This document shows, piece by piece, positions 52,966 through 61,481 of a stretch of 64,000 nt of DNA. The DNA lies in NCBI GenBank assembly GCA_042089915.1, contig JBELJZ010000001.1, positions 124,001-188,000 of the forward strand, written 5' to 3'. Position numbers and translations under genes: made by a program. The DNA is from UBA8752 sp002172485 (GTDB lineage: Bacteria > Bacteroidota > Bacteroidia > Flavobacteriales_D > Sanyastnellaceae). Below the pieces are notes generated by a model. The model did no database searches and was not told where the DNA came from. It saw nothing but the letters and a program-made list of their open reading frames with translations. Every line of letters begins with the position of its first letter. The stretch's first letter is position 1.

Positions 52966-53883
52966 TCAACCGGGGTTGTACGCGAGCAAGGTCTTCCACG
53001 CCCCATCCACATCGCCCTGTTCAAGGCGCGTTTTGGCCTCGGCATACAAGGCTTGCTCCAACGCGGCAGCGTCGTCCTCGTGTTCCATGAACAGCTCGGA
53101 CAATTCAATCAGCTTGTGCTCGTTGACGTCCGTTTCATCTGGAATGACGTGGATGGCGGCAAGGCGGGCGCGTTCGTTGTCCGACAGCACAGGATGGTGC
53201 CGCCACTCCTCAGGGAGTGCATCCACTCCTACACCCAAACCACCGGGTACGGGTTTCGGGATCTCGAACAAGGCGTCGCCGGAAGCGCGGACATAGGCAT
53301 TGCCGCCACACCGACCGACCAGGTCGATGGCACTGGGGTCCGGCTTGCCATCCGCACCGATCACATCGTCTGCAATGTGGACGCGTTCGACCTCACAGAC
53401 GAGCATCTTGCCGGCGCCCGGTCCGTTTCCGAGTTCGACGATCTGCGTCACTTTGCATTCGAAGGACACGGGAGACTCTCCCACCCGCGCCGGAGCGACG
53501 GAGTCGGAATCGACCGGGGTGAACCCGGCTTTGGCGAACTCATCGACATCGGCCGGGTAATCGCTGCTGGACAGGGAGGCGCCCTCCACCATGGCGTGGT
53601 CAACAAGGCTGACCACGATTTCTTTCGTGGCCCGCGCATTGGCCAGCGTGTCCTTCACGGTTCCATCCCGGCCGCGGAGGGTGGGGCCAACCACCAAGAC
53701 GGGCGGGTCGATGGAAAAGACATTGAAGTAGCTGAAGGGCGCGAGGTTGCGGCGACCTTCTGCATCGACGGTGCTGGCGAGGGCAATGGGGCGGGGAGCG
53801 ACGGTGCCGACAAGGAAACCGTAGCGCTGGGGAATGGTCAGGGCCTTGGGGTCGTGGGCCTGCGTAGAGCGAATGCGGCTCAT
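52966..53883 (-). CDS. Flavin reductase-like domain protein
   Basis: 305 residues. The first 200 residues fit flavin reductase-like FMN-binding split-barrel proteins: LVGTVAPRPIALASTVD near 25, NLAPFSYFNVFSIDPP near 46, and EIVVSLVDHAMVEGAS near 88. The C-terminal 90 residues are helical and may be a Bacteroidota-specific extension. It overlaps purE by 4 bases (ATGA). Confidence 0.85.
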   Translation of the reverse strand: MSRIRSTQAHDPKALTIPQRYGFLVGTVAPRPIALASTVDAEGRRNLAPFSYFNVFSIDPPVLVVGPTLRGRDGTVKDTLANARATKEIVVSLVDHAMVEGASLSSSDYPADVDEFAKAGFTPVDSDSVAPARVGESPVSFECKVTQIVELGNGPGAGKMLVCEVERVHIADDVIGADGKPDPSAIDLVGRCGGNAYVRASGDALFEIPKPVPGGLGVGVDALPEEWRHHPVLSDNERARLAAIHVIPDETDVNEHKLIELSELFMEHEDDAAALEQALYAEAKTRLEQGDVDGAWKTLLAYNPG

Positions 53884-54386
53884 CGGCGCGCGATGGATTG
53901 GCCTTCAGCCTCCACATCCCCCACGGTGCCCATCACCTTGTCGCGCAATCCTTCCGCGTAGGTGTCGAGGCGGGCGGCCAGGTCGCGGTCCGCCGTGGAC
54001 AGAATGCGGGCGGCGAGCAGACCGGCATTGCGCCCTCCATCCAGAGCCACGGTCGCGACGGGAATCCCGGAGGGCATCTGAAGGATGCTCAGAATGCTGT
54101 CCCATCCGTCGATGCTGTTGGAGCTTTTGACGGGAACTCCCACAACGGGGAGGCTGGTCAAGCTGGCCACCATGCCGGGCAAGTGGGCTGCTCCACCGGC
54201 ACCGGCCACGATGGCGCCGAGTCCGCGGTCGCGGGCCGATCTGGCATACTCCACCATGCGGTCCGGTGTTCGATGTGCGCTCACGACGGTCATTTCGTGC
54301 TCGACGCCGAGTTCGGTGAGGATTTCAGCTGCTTGACGCATGACGGGCAGATCGCTCTTGCTGCCCATGATGATGCCCACTTTCAT
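53880..54386 (-). CDS. purE: N5-carboxyaminoimidazole ribonucleotide mutase
   Basis: 168 residues. Class I PurE signatures: IIMGSKSDLPVM near 5-16, VVSAHRTPDRM near 34-44, IVAGAGGAAHLPGM near 59-72, and PVKSSNSIDGWDSILSILQMP near 85. It converts N5-CAIR to CAIR in purine synthesis. A perfect TATCTTTG box is 4 bases upstream of its ATG. Confidence 0.95.
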   Translation of the reverse strand: MKVGIIMGSKSDLPVMRQAAEILTELGVEHEMTVVSAHRTPDRMVEYARSARDRGLGAIVAGAGGAAHLPGMVASLTSLPVVGVPVKSSNSIDGWDSILSILQMPSGIPVATVALDGGRNAGLLAARILSTADRDLAARLDTYAEGLRDKVMGTVGDVEAEGQSIARR

Positions 54387-54390
54387 GGGG

Positions 54391-54398
54391 CAAAGATA
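54391..54398 (-). promoter_or_regulatory. purE -7 box TATCTTTG, 4 bases from ATG
   Basis: Exact consensus, followed by CCCC and the ATG at 54386. With a typical spacing the transcript would start at or next to the A of the ATG. Confidence 0.65.
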
Positions 54399-54419
54399 CG
54401 GGGCCTCCGGGGCGGCCCG

Positions 54420-55685
54420 TCAGGGGTGCATGATGGAAATCACGCAGGCCGTGAGCAAACAGGCCACAGTTCCCGCAAGCAAGGCCCGGAAGCCCAGCTT
54501 GGCCAGCTCTCCCCTTCGCGAAGGAGCCAGGACGCCAATGCCACCCACCTGGATGCCGATGGAGGCGAAATTGGCAAAGCCGCAGAGGATGTAGGTGGCG
54601 ATGAGCACGCTGCGGTCGCTCATGTTCTCTTTCAGCTTGCCCAGCGTTTCGTAAGCGTAGAACTCGTTGATAACGGTTTTCTCACCCAGCAATTGGCCCA
54701 CCAGGACGATGTCCTCGGAGGCCACGCCCACCAACCAGGCGATGGGCGCGCCGATGTAGCCCAGAATCCATTCCATGCTCAGGGAATCGAAGGCGGTGCT
54801 GGCGGCGATGGCGTCGTTGGCTCCCGTCCAACCGCCGACCCATCCCAGCAGGTCGTTGACCATGTAGACAAAGGCGGTGAACACGAGGAGCATCACACCC
54901 ACATTGGCGGCAAGGGACAGGCCGTCGCGGGTGCCGTTGGTGATGGCTTCGAGGAAATTCGACGCGTTGGACTTGACGATCTGGGCATTACCGGCCAACT
55001 GGGGCTCCGTTTCCGGTACCAGCAGTTTGGCAGCGGCCACCGAGGCAGGAGCAGAAATGAGGGAGGCCGTGAGAAGGTGGGTGGCGAAGTAAGCCTGGGC
55101 CTCCGGATCGGATCCGCCGAGGATACCGACGTAAGCGGCGAACACGGAGCCGGCGATGGTGGCCATTCCCCCGGTCATGACGAGCATGAGCTCCGAGCGG
55201 GACATCTTGTCGAGATAAGGGCGGATGAGCAGGGGGCTCTCTGTTTGTCCGAGAAAGACATTGCCCGCAACAGACAGGCTTTCGCGGCCGGTCAAGCGCA
55301 AGGTGTGGCGCATGACCCAAGCGAAGCCCCGGATGAAGACGGACAGGATGCCCAGGTGGTGCAACAGGGCGCTCAAGGCGCTGAAGAACACGATGGTGGC
55401 CAGGATGCGGAAGGCAAAGTTCTCGAGGTCCGGGCCCACTTGACCGTCAGCAAACCGGCCGAGCAGGAAGTCCGTGCCATTCCAAGTATAGCCGATGACC
55501 TGCACGAAAACTTCTGCCACACCGCGGAAAGCGCCGTGAACGAACGGCACCTTCAAGACGAGCAAGGCCATGACGAATTGTAGTGCCAACGCGCCGAGGA
55601 TGGTCCGCCACGCGACGGACTTTCGGGAGGTGGACATCAGCCACATGAGTCCGGTCAGGACCAGAATGCCGAGAATGGCTTGCAT
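54420..55685 (-). CDS. Concentrative nucleoside transporter (NupC family)
   Basis: 421 residues, about ten helices. GNVFLGQTESPLLIRPYLDKM near 145, TGGMATIAGSVFAAY near 170 and GEKTVINEFYAY near 345 are signatures of CNT transporters, which bring in nucleosides with Na+ or H+. It overlaps the DUF151 gene by one base (TGATG). Confidence 0.9.
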   Translation of the reverse strand: MQAILGILVLTGLMWLMSTSRKSVAWRTILGALALQFVMALLVLKVPFVHGAFRGVAEVFVQVIGYTWNGTDFLLGRFADGQVGPDLENFAFRILATIVFFSALSALLHHLGILSVFIRGFAWVMRHTLRLTGRESLSVAGNVFLGQTESPLLIRPYLDKMSRSELMLVMTGGMATIAGSVFAAYVGILGGSDPEAQAYFATHLLTASLISAPASVAAAKLLVPETEPQLAGNAQIVKSNASNFLEAITNGTRDGLSLAANVGVMLLVFTAFVYMVNDLLGWVGGWTGANDAIAASTAFDSLSMEWILGYIGAPIAWLVGVASEDIVLVGQLLGEKTVINEFYAYETLGKLKENMSDRSVLIATYILCGFANFASIGIQVGGIGVLAPSRRGELAKLGFRALLAGTVACLLTACVISIMHP

Positions 55686-56293
55686 CAGGATTGGCGGCGT
55701 TCCAGCACGTCGCGGATGAGACCGGCGCGCTCGTAGTCTTCTTTCTGGATGGAGAGGTCCAATTCTTCTTGCAGTTCCTCGTCCGTCAGGTCAGACAAGC
55801 CATCTCCTGGATCGACCGGGCCTTCTTCCAGGCCAAATGGATCGTCCTCGTTTTCCTCCGGCATGGGGGTCAGGGCCTCTTCTCCCTCCGGCAGAATGGC
55901 AGCGGCCTCCATGACCTTCTCGTCACAGTAAATCGGACAACCGAACCGAACGGCCAAGGCCACGGCATCCGAACTCCGGGCGTCGATGGCCTCCTCTTTT
56001 CCCTCTCTCTCGCACAAGAGGCGGGCAAAAAAGATGCCTTCTACGAGGTCATAAATCAGGACTTCCTTCAGTGCAATGCCGAAAGCGCTGCTGACGCTTT
56101 GAAGGAGGTCGTGCGTGAGCGGTCGGCTCGGGGTCATGCCCTCCAATTTGATGGCGATCGACTGGGCTTCATTCATGCCAATGACAATCCCAAGCTTCCG
56201 CTTCCCTTGCACTTCTTCGAGCACGAGGGTGTAAGCCCCTGAAGTGGAGCCACTGTCCTTGATGTTGGATACCGCAAGCAGGGACTTCTTCAT
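55685..56293 (-). CDS. Bifunctional nuclease (DUF151) with UVR domain
   Basis: 202 residues. A DUF151/BFN domain (about 10-135, with LPIVIGMNEAQ-like block KLGIVIGMNEAQSIA and RSSDAVALAVRFGCPIY) is followed by an acidic linker and a UvrB/UvrC-type motif at the C-terminus (LQEELDLSIQKEDYERAGLIRD). The family has nuclease activity in some plants and bacteria. A TACCTTTC box lies about 15 bases upstream of the ATG. Confidence 0.88.
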   Translation of the reverse strand: MKKSLLAVSNIKDSGSTSGAYTLVLEEVQGKRKLGIVIGMNEAQSIAIKLEGMTPSRPLTHDLLQSVSSAFGIALKEVLIYDLVEGIFFARLLCEREGKEEAIDARSSDAVALAVRFGCPIYCDEKVMEAAAILPEGEEALTPMPEENEDDPFGLEEGPVDPGDGLSDLTDEELQEELDLSIQKEDYERAGLIRDVLERRQS

Positions 56294-56333
56294 GGTCGGC
56301 CGGGGCGGAAAGGTAGGGGTTCGTTCGGCGTTC

Positions 56334-57254
56334 TCAGAGCGCCTTGAAGGCTTCCGTGAGTTTGGGGATCACCTCGAAGGCGTCGCCGACGATGCCGTAG
56401 TCCGCTGCCTTGAAGAAGGGAGCCTCGGGGTCCTTGTTGACCACCACGATCACCTTGGATCCATTGACACCGGCGAGGTGCTGGATGGCCCCGGAGATGC
56501 CCACGGCGATGTAGAGGTTGGGGCGAATGGCAATGCCGGTCTGCCCCACGTGCTCGTGGTGCGGGCGCCACCCGATGTCGGAGACCGGACGGGAGCAGGC
56601 GGTGGTGGCCCCGATGGAATCGGCGAGGTCTTCAATGATGCCCCAGTTTTCGGGTCCTTTGAGGCCGCGGCCTGCGGACACCACGAGTTCGGCTTCGGGC
56701 AGGGGAGCGCGGTCGCCGCCGCTGGGCTGGGCGGCTTCGAGGACCTCCACCTTGGAGGCGCCGAGGTCGGTGTCGAACGCTTCCACGGCGGCGGTGCCTC
56801 CTTGGGCTTCCGGCATGCCGATGGCGTTCGGGGTGGTGGTGACGACCAACTTGTCGGTCGTGCCCTGCACGCGGGCAGTGGCTTTGCCGCTGAAGACGTT
56901 GCGGGTGTAGCTGCCGCCGTCGGGCGCAGAGGTCACACCGGCGATCAGTCCGGCGCCAAGGCGAACGGCCACGCGGCCGGCCACGGCCTTTCCGAGGTGG
57001 TCCTGGGCGCAGACCACGAGGGAGGCCCCCTCCTTATCTGCGGCAGCGGCGACCAATTTGGCGATCTGTCCGTCGTCGAGGTTGCCCGGTCCTTGGAGCA
57101 CGCGGGTCACGCCCACGGCGCCGAGGCCACCGTCTCCGTTGAGCTCGCCGGAGACCACGGCCACGGTGTCGCCAATGCCAGCGGCGAAGCCGGCTGCTTC
57201 GAGGCTGGCCTTGCTGGCCTGCCCTGCTTTCGTCTGGATGAATGCGATGTTCAT
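56334..57254 (-). CDS. etfA: Electron transfer flavoprotein alpha subunit
   Basis: 306 residues. The C-terminal FAD-binding part is clear: GRGLKGPENWGIIEDLADSI near 190, GATTACSRPVSDIGW near 210, and GQTGIAIRPNLYIAVGISGAIQH near 230. With EtfB it moves electrons from acyl-CoA dehydrogenases to the quinone pool. It follows etfB by 18 bases. Confidence 0.95.
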   Translation of the reverse strand: MNIAFIQTKAGQASKASLEAAGFAAGIGDTVAVVSGELNGDGGLGAVGVTRVLQGPGNLDDGQIAKLVAAAADKEGASLVVCAQDHLGKAVAGRVAVRLGAGLIAGVTSAPDGGSYTRNVFSGKATARVQGTTDKLVVTTTPNAIGMPEAQGGTAAVEAFDTDLGASKVEVLEAAQPSGGDRAPLPEAELVVSAGRGLKGPENWGIIEDLADSIGATTACSRPVSDIGWRPHHEHVGQTGIAIRPNLYIAVGISGAIQHLAGVNGSKVIVVVNKDPEAPFFKAADYGIVGDAFEVIPKLTEAFKAL

Positions 57255-57272
57255 GATGCGTCGGATTCGGGA

Positions 57273-58013
57273 TTAGATGACCTTGGCCTCCTCGCGGAGC
57301 AGGCGGACCAGTTCAGCGGGGTTTTCGGCATCCACCAGTTTCACGCCGGCCTTTTCGGCCGGGAGGGCAAAGCGTTCAATGGACGTACCAACGGCTGCGC
57401 CCGAAGCGGGCACCACGTTGAGTGGCTTGGTGCGGGCAGCCATGATGCCGCGCATGTTGGGGATGCGTTGCTCGGCCATGCCCTTGGCGGCGCTCAGGAC
57501 GAACGGGCCATTCACGGCCACCTTCTCGATGCCGTTGGCGGTTTCGCGGGTCATGATGGCCTTGTCGCCTTCGTAATCGAGGGAGGTGCACAGGGCAATG
57601 CACGGCACGTCGAGGTGCTCGGCCATCATCGCCGGCACGGCACTGCCGTTGTGGTCAATGGTCTCCTTACCGCAGAGGATGGCGTTGAAGTCTTTGTCTT
57701 TGGCGTAGGCGGCCAGCTCGGCGGCCACCTGTCCAGCGTCTTGCGGGTCGGCGTCGATGCGAACGGCCTCGTGCGCGCCGATGGCCAAAGCCTTGCGCAG
57801 GATCGGATCAACGTCGGCACCGCCCACGGAGGCGATGACGACTTTGCCTCCGCCCGCTTCCACGAGCTCGAGGGCCCGGACGAGGGCGTACCATTCGTCG
57901 TAGGGGTTGACGATGAATTGAACCCCCTCCTCATTGAAGCGGGTGTCGCCCTCGGTGAACGCGATGCGCGTTGTGGTGTCGGGGGCTTTGCTGATGCACA
58001 CTAGAAATTCCAT
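57273..58013 (-). CDS. etfB: Electron transfer flavoprotein beta subunit
   Basis: 246 residues. Features: VCISKAPDTTTRI at the N-terminus, NPYDEWYALVRALELVEAGGG near 37, ILCGKETIDHNGSAVPAMMAEHL near 115, where AMP binds. A Gly-rich RBS-like AAAAGGC precedes the ATG. Confidence 0.95.
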   Translation of the reverse strand: MEFLVCISKAPDTTTRIAFTEGDTRFNEEGVQFIVNPYDEWYALVRALELVEAGGGKVVIASVGGADVDPILRKALAIGAHEAVRIDADPQDAGQVAAELAAYAKDKDFNAILCGKETIDHNGSAVPAMMAEHLDVPCIALCTSLDYEGDKAIMTRETANGIEKVAVNGPFVLSAAKGMAEQRIPNMRGIMAARTKPLNVVPASGAAVGTSIERFALPAEKAGVKLVDAENPAELVRLLREEAKVI

Positions 58014-58059
58014 GCCTTTTCATTGAAGGTGGGGCACTGCGCCCCGGGCTTCGAGGACG

Positions 58060-58067
58060 CGAAGGTA
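58060..58067 (-). promoter_or_regulatory. Putative etfBA -7 box TACCTTCG
   Basis: TAnnTTCG match on the minus strand, about 46 bases upstream of the etfB ATG. Confidence 0.5.
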
Positions 58068-58119
58068 AAGCCGGGTGGCATCACGTCCCGCTTTGGTTCA
58101 CAACTCCATCTACAGCCCC

Positions 58120-58127
58120 TATCTTCG
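58120..58127 (+). promoter_or_regulatory. Putative pdhB -7 box TATCTTCG
   Basis: TATCTTCG, 30 bases upstream of the ATG; TTTG at 58093-58096 may be the -33 element. Confidence 0.55.
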
Positions 58128-58157
58128 CGCTCCTGAATCCGGAAACCAGCCAATAGC

Positions 58158-59138
58158 ATGCGTACGATTCAATTCCGCGAGGCCGTCTGCGAGGCCATGA
58201 GCGAAGAAATGCGCCGGGATGACCGGGTGTTCCTCCTGGGTGAGGAAGTGGCAGAATACAATGGCGCCTACAAGGCGTCGAAGGGCATGCTCGACGAGTT
58301 CGGGGAGGACCGGGTCATCGACACCCCGATCAGCGAGCTCGGCTTCAGCGCCATCGCTGTGGGTGCTGCCATGAATGGCTTGCGCCCCATTGTGGAATTC
58401 ATGACCTGGAACTTCGCCGTCTTGGCCAGTGACCAGATCATCAACCACGCGAGCAAAATGCTTCAGATGAGCGGTGGTCAGTTCGGTTGTCCCATCGTGT
58501 TCCGCGGACCCAATGGCCAGGCTGGTCAGCTCGCTGCCACGCACAGCCAAGCCTACGAAAGCCTCTACGCCAGTATGCCTGGATTGAAGGTGGTGACGCC
58601 GTTCACACCCTACGATGCCAAAGGCCTGCTCAAGAGCGCCATCCGCGATGAGGACCCCGTCCTCATCATGGAGTCCGAAAAGATGTACGGAGACAAGGGC
58701 GAGATTCCCGAGGGCGAGTACCTCGTGCCCATCGGTCAGGCCAACATCCGCCGTCAGGGCACAGACTGCACCATCGTGAGCTTCGGAAAGATTCTGAAGA
58801 CGGTCCACGCGGCCGCCGACGAGCTCGCCAAGGACGGCATTGACGCGGAAATCGTCGACCTGCGCACCATCCGCCCGCTCGACATCGAGACCATCCTAGA
58901 AAGCGTCAAGAAGACCGGTCGCCTCGTCATTGTCGAGGAGAGCTTCCCGGTGGCCAGCATCGCCTCCGAAGTCGGATACCGCGTCCAGCGCCACGCCTTC
59001 GACTACCTCGACGCGCCGATCCGCCGCCTTTGCCAGAGCGACACCCCGTTCGCCTTCTCCACGACGCTCATCGAAGAGGCTCTCCCACAGGTGGCCGACA
59101 TCGTCCACACCGTGAAGGAGGTGAATTACGTGGCCTGA
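58158..59138 (+). CDS. pdhB: Pyruvate dehydrogenase E1 component beta subunit
   Basis: 326 residues. Signatures: VFLLGEEVAEYNGAYKASKG near 24, DTPISELGFSAIAVGAAMNG near 55 (with the Glu that activates TPP), and VVTPFTPYDAKGLLKSAIR near 155. It decarboxylates pyruvate in the PDH complex. The alpha subunit is not adjacent, so the gene is separate from pdhA here. Confidence 0.93.
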   Translation: MRTIQFREAVCEAMSEEMRRDDRVFLLGEEVAEYNGAYKASKGMLDEFGEDRVIDTPISELGFSAIAVGAAMNGLRPIVEFMTWNFAVLASDQIINHASKMLQMSGGQFGCPIVFRGPNGQAGQLAATHSQAYESLYASMPGLKVVTPFTPYDAKGLLKSAIRDEDPVLIMESEKMYGDKGEIPEGEYLVPIGQANIRRQGTDCTIVSFGKILKTVHAAADELAKDGIDAEIVDLRTIRPLDIETILESVKKTGRLVIVEESFPVASIASEVGYRVQRHAFDYLDAPIRRLCQSDTPFAFSTTLIEEALPQVADIVHTVKEVNYVA

Positions 59139-59157
59139 GCCCTGATTTCTCGCGCAT

Positions 59158-59165
59158 TATCTTCG
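59158..59165 (+). promoter_or_regulatory. Putative hppA -7 box TATCTTCG
   Basis: Same TATCTTCGCGC as upstream of pdhB, 48 bases before the hppA ATG. Confidence 0.5.
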
Positions 59166-59213
59166 CGCCCCAATAGACCTGACCTGCCGGACCTGCCGGC
59201 AAAAATCTGAACC

Positions 59214-61481
59214 ATGCAAGACACGATCCTTTATCTCGTGCCCGCCTTGGCCGTCGTCGGCCTCATTTACATGTTCGTCCAATCCCGCTGGGTCCGTTCC
59301 CAGGACACCGGTGAGGAGAAGATGAGCACGATTGCCAAGCACATCCACGAGGGTGCCCTCGCCTTCCTGAGCGCGGAGTACCGCATCCTCGCCGTCTTCG
59401 TGGTGGTCGCCGGCGCCCTGCTGGGCGTGGTGTCCATGCTCGTTCCGACGACCCACTGGTTCATCGTCATCGCCTTCGTCATCGGTGCCGTGTTCTCGGC
59501 CCTCGCGGGCAACATCGGCATGCGCATCGCCACTGAAGCCAACGTCCGCACCACGCAGGCGGCCCGCACGGGCCTCGCCCACGCCCTGAAGGTCTCCTTC
59601 ACCGGCGGCATGGTCATGGGCCTCGGCGTTGCCGGCCTTGCGGTCTTCGGCCTGAGCGTCCTGTTCATCTTCCTCCTCAACTTCTTCGCCGATGGCGTCT
59701 GGGCAGGCGTGGAGAACATGACCATGATCCTCGAGGCCCTCGCCGGATTCTCCCTGGGTGCGGAATCCATCGCCCTGTTCGCCCGTGTGGGTGGCGGCAT
59801 TTACACCAAGGCCGCTGACGTCGGCGCCGATCTCGTCGGCAAGGTGGAGGCCGGCATCCCGGAGGATGACCCGCGCAACCCCGCCACCATCGCCGACAAT
59901 GTGGGCGACAACGTGGGTGACGTGGCCGGCATGGGCGCCGACCTCTTCGGCTCCTACGTGGCGACGGTACTCGCCGCCATGGTACTCGGCAACTACGTCA
60001 TCAACGACATGGGCGGCAACATCACGGACAACTATGGGGGCATGTCCACCATCCTTCTGCCGTTGATCATTTCCGCCCTCGGCATCATCTTCTCCATCCT
60101 CGGTTCTCTCGTGATCCGCGTGAAGGACGGCGCCAAGGAGAGCGAGGTACAGTCCGCCCTCAACAAGGGAAACTGGGGCTCCATCATCCTGACCGCCATC
60201 GCGTGTTTCTTCCTCATCGACATGATGCTCCCGGAGACGCTTCAGATGGACTTCTTCGGAGAGGGCACCCGCACGTTCGGCAGCATGAACGTCTTCTACA
60301 GCGTGATCGTCGGACTCATCGTGGGAGGCGCCATCTCCTACATGACCGAGTACTACACCGGTCTCGGCAAGAAGCCGGTCCTCGGCATCGTACAGAAGTC
60401 CTCCACCGGTGCCGCCACCAACATCATTGCCGGCCTCGCCACGGGCATGATCTCCACCTTCGGTCCGATCCTGCTCTTCGCCGCGGCCATCTATATCAGC
60501 TATGAGTTCGCTGGATTCTACGGTGTGGCCATCGCCGCCTGTTCCATGATGGCCACTACGGCCATGCAGTTGGCCATCGACGCCTTCGGCCCGATCGCCG
60601 ACAACGCCGGCGGCATCGCCGAGATGAGTGAACTGCCCGAGGAGGTGCGCGAGCGCACGGACATCCTCGACTCCGTGGGCAACACCACGGCCGCCATTGG
60701 AAAGGGTTTCGCCATCGCCTCCGCGGCGCTGACTGCCCTCGCCTTGTTCGCCGCCTACGTGGAGTTTACGGGCATCGACGGCATCAACATCTTCAAGGCC
60801 AACGTCCTCGCCGCCCTCTTCATCGGCGGCATGATCCCGGTGGTCTTCTCCGCCCTTGCCATGAACTCCGTCGGAAAGGCGGCCATGGAGATGGTGCAGG
60901 AGGTGCGCCGCCAGTTCAAGGAAATCCCCGGCATCCTCGAGGGAACCGGCACGCCAGATTATGGCAAGTGCGTCGACATCAGCACGCAGGCCGCTCTCAA
61001 AGAGATGATGCTCCCGGGAGCCATGACCATCGCCTTCCCGCTCATCATCGGCCTTGTCCCGATGCTGCTCGGCGCCGACCCCGCCTGGGCCGCTGAGACC
61101 CTTGGTGGTTACATGGCCGGTGTGACCGTGAGCGGTGTGCTCTGGGCCATCTTCCAGAACAACGCTGGCGGTGCTTGGGACAACGCCAAGAAGTCGTTCG
61201 AGGCCGGTGTTGAGATCGACGGCGAGATGACCTTCAAGGGCAGCGACGCCCACAAGGCTGCTGTGACCGGTGATACGGTGGGTGACCCTTTCAAGGACAC
61301 CTCCGGTCCATCCATGAACATCCTCATCAAATTGACGTGCCTCGTTGGCCTCGTCATCGCCCCGATCCTCGGTGGCCATGGCGGCGGTGACCACGACGGT
61401 CACGACCACGGCGCCATCGAGGCGCCGGTCGAGGTGGAGCCCGCGGCTGCTGTTGAAGCCACCGAATTCCCAGACGCCTGA
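59214..61481 (+). CDS. hppA: Membrane-bound pyrophosphatase (H+ or Na+ pump)
   Basis: 755 residues, about sixteen helices. The substrate loop DVGADLVGKVEAGIPEDDPRN near 201 and ATIADNVGDNVGDVAGMGADLF near 224 are the PPi/Mg-binding signature, and GNTTAAIGKGFAIASAA near 494 holds the residue that separates K+-dependent (Ala) from K+-independent (Lys) enzymes; it is Ala here. So a K+-dependent, possibly Na+-pumping enzyme is likely. The tail is His/Asp-rich (GGHGGGDHDGHDHG) and could bind metal. It overlaps the YceI gene by one base. Confidence 0.93.
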   Translation: MQDTILYLVPALAVVGLIYMFVQSRWVRSQDTGEEKMSTIAKHIHEGALAFLSAEYRILAVFVVVAGALLGVVSMLVPTTHWFIVIAFVIGAVFSALAGNIGMRIATEANVRTTQAARTGLAHALKVSFTGGMVMGLGVAGLAVFGLSVLFIFLLNFFADGVWAGVENMTMILEALAGFSLGAESIALFARVGGGIYTKAADVGADLVGKVEAGIPEDDPRNPATIADNVGDNVGDVAGMGADLFGSYVATVLAAMVLGNYVINDMGGNITDNYGGMSTILLPLIISALGIIFSILGSLVIRVKDGAKESEVQSALNKGNWGSIILTAIACFFLIDMMLPETLQMDFFGEGTRTFGSMNVFYSVIVGLIVGGAISYMTEYYTGLGKKPVLGIVQKSSTGAATNIIAGLATGMISTFGPILLFAAAIYISYEFAGFYGVAIAACSMMATTAMQLAIDAFGPIADNAGGIAEMSELPEEVRERTDILDSVGNTTAAIGKGFAIASAALTALALFAAYVEFTGIDGINIFKANVLAALFIGGMIPVVFSALAMNSVGKAAMEMVQEVRRQFKEIPGILEGTGTPDYGKCVDISTQAALKEMMLPGAMTIAFPLIIGLVPMLLGADPAWAAETLGGYMAGVTVSGVLWAIFQNNAGGAWDNAKKSFEAGVEIDGEMTFKGSDAHKAAVTGDTVGDPFKDTSGPSMNILIKLTCLVGLVIAPILGGHGGGDHDGHDHGAIEAPVEVEPAAAVEATEFPDA

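Noticed and set aside
56244..58004. 586-codon plus-strand frame opposite etfA and etfB
   Set aside because: Antisense to two strongly recognised genes; Gly/His/Val-rich composition.
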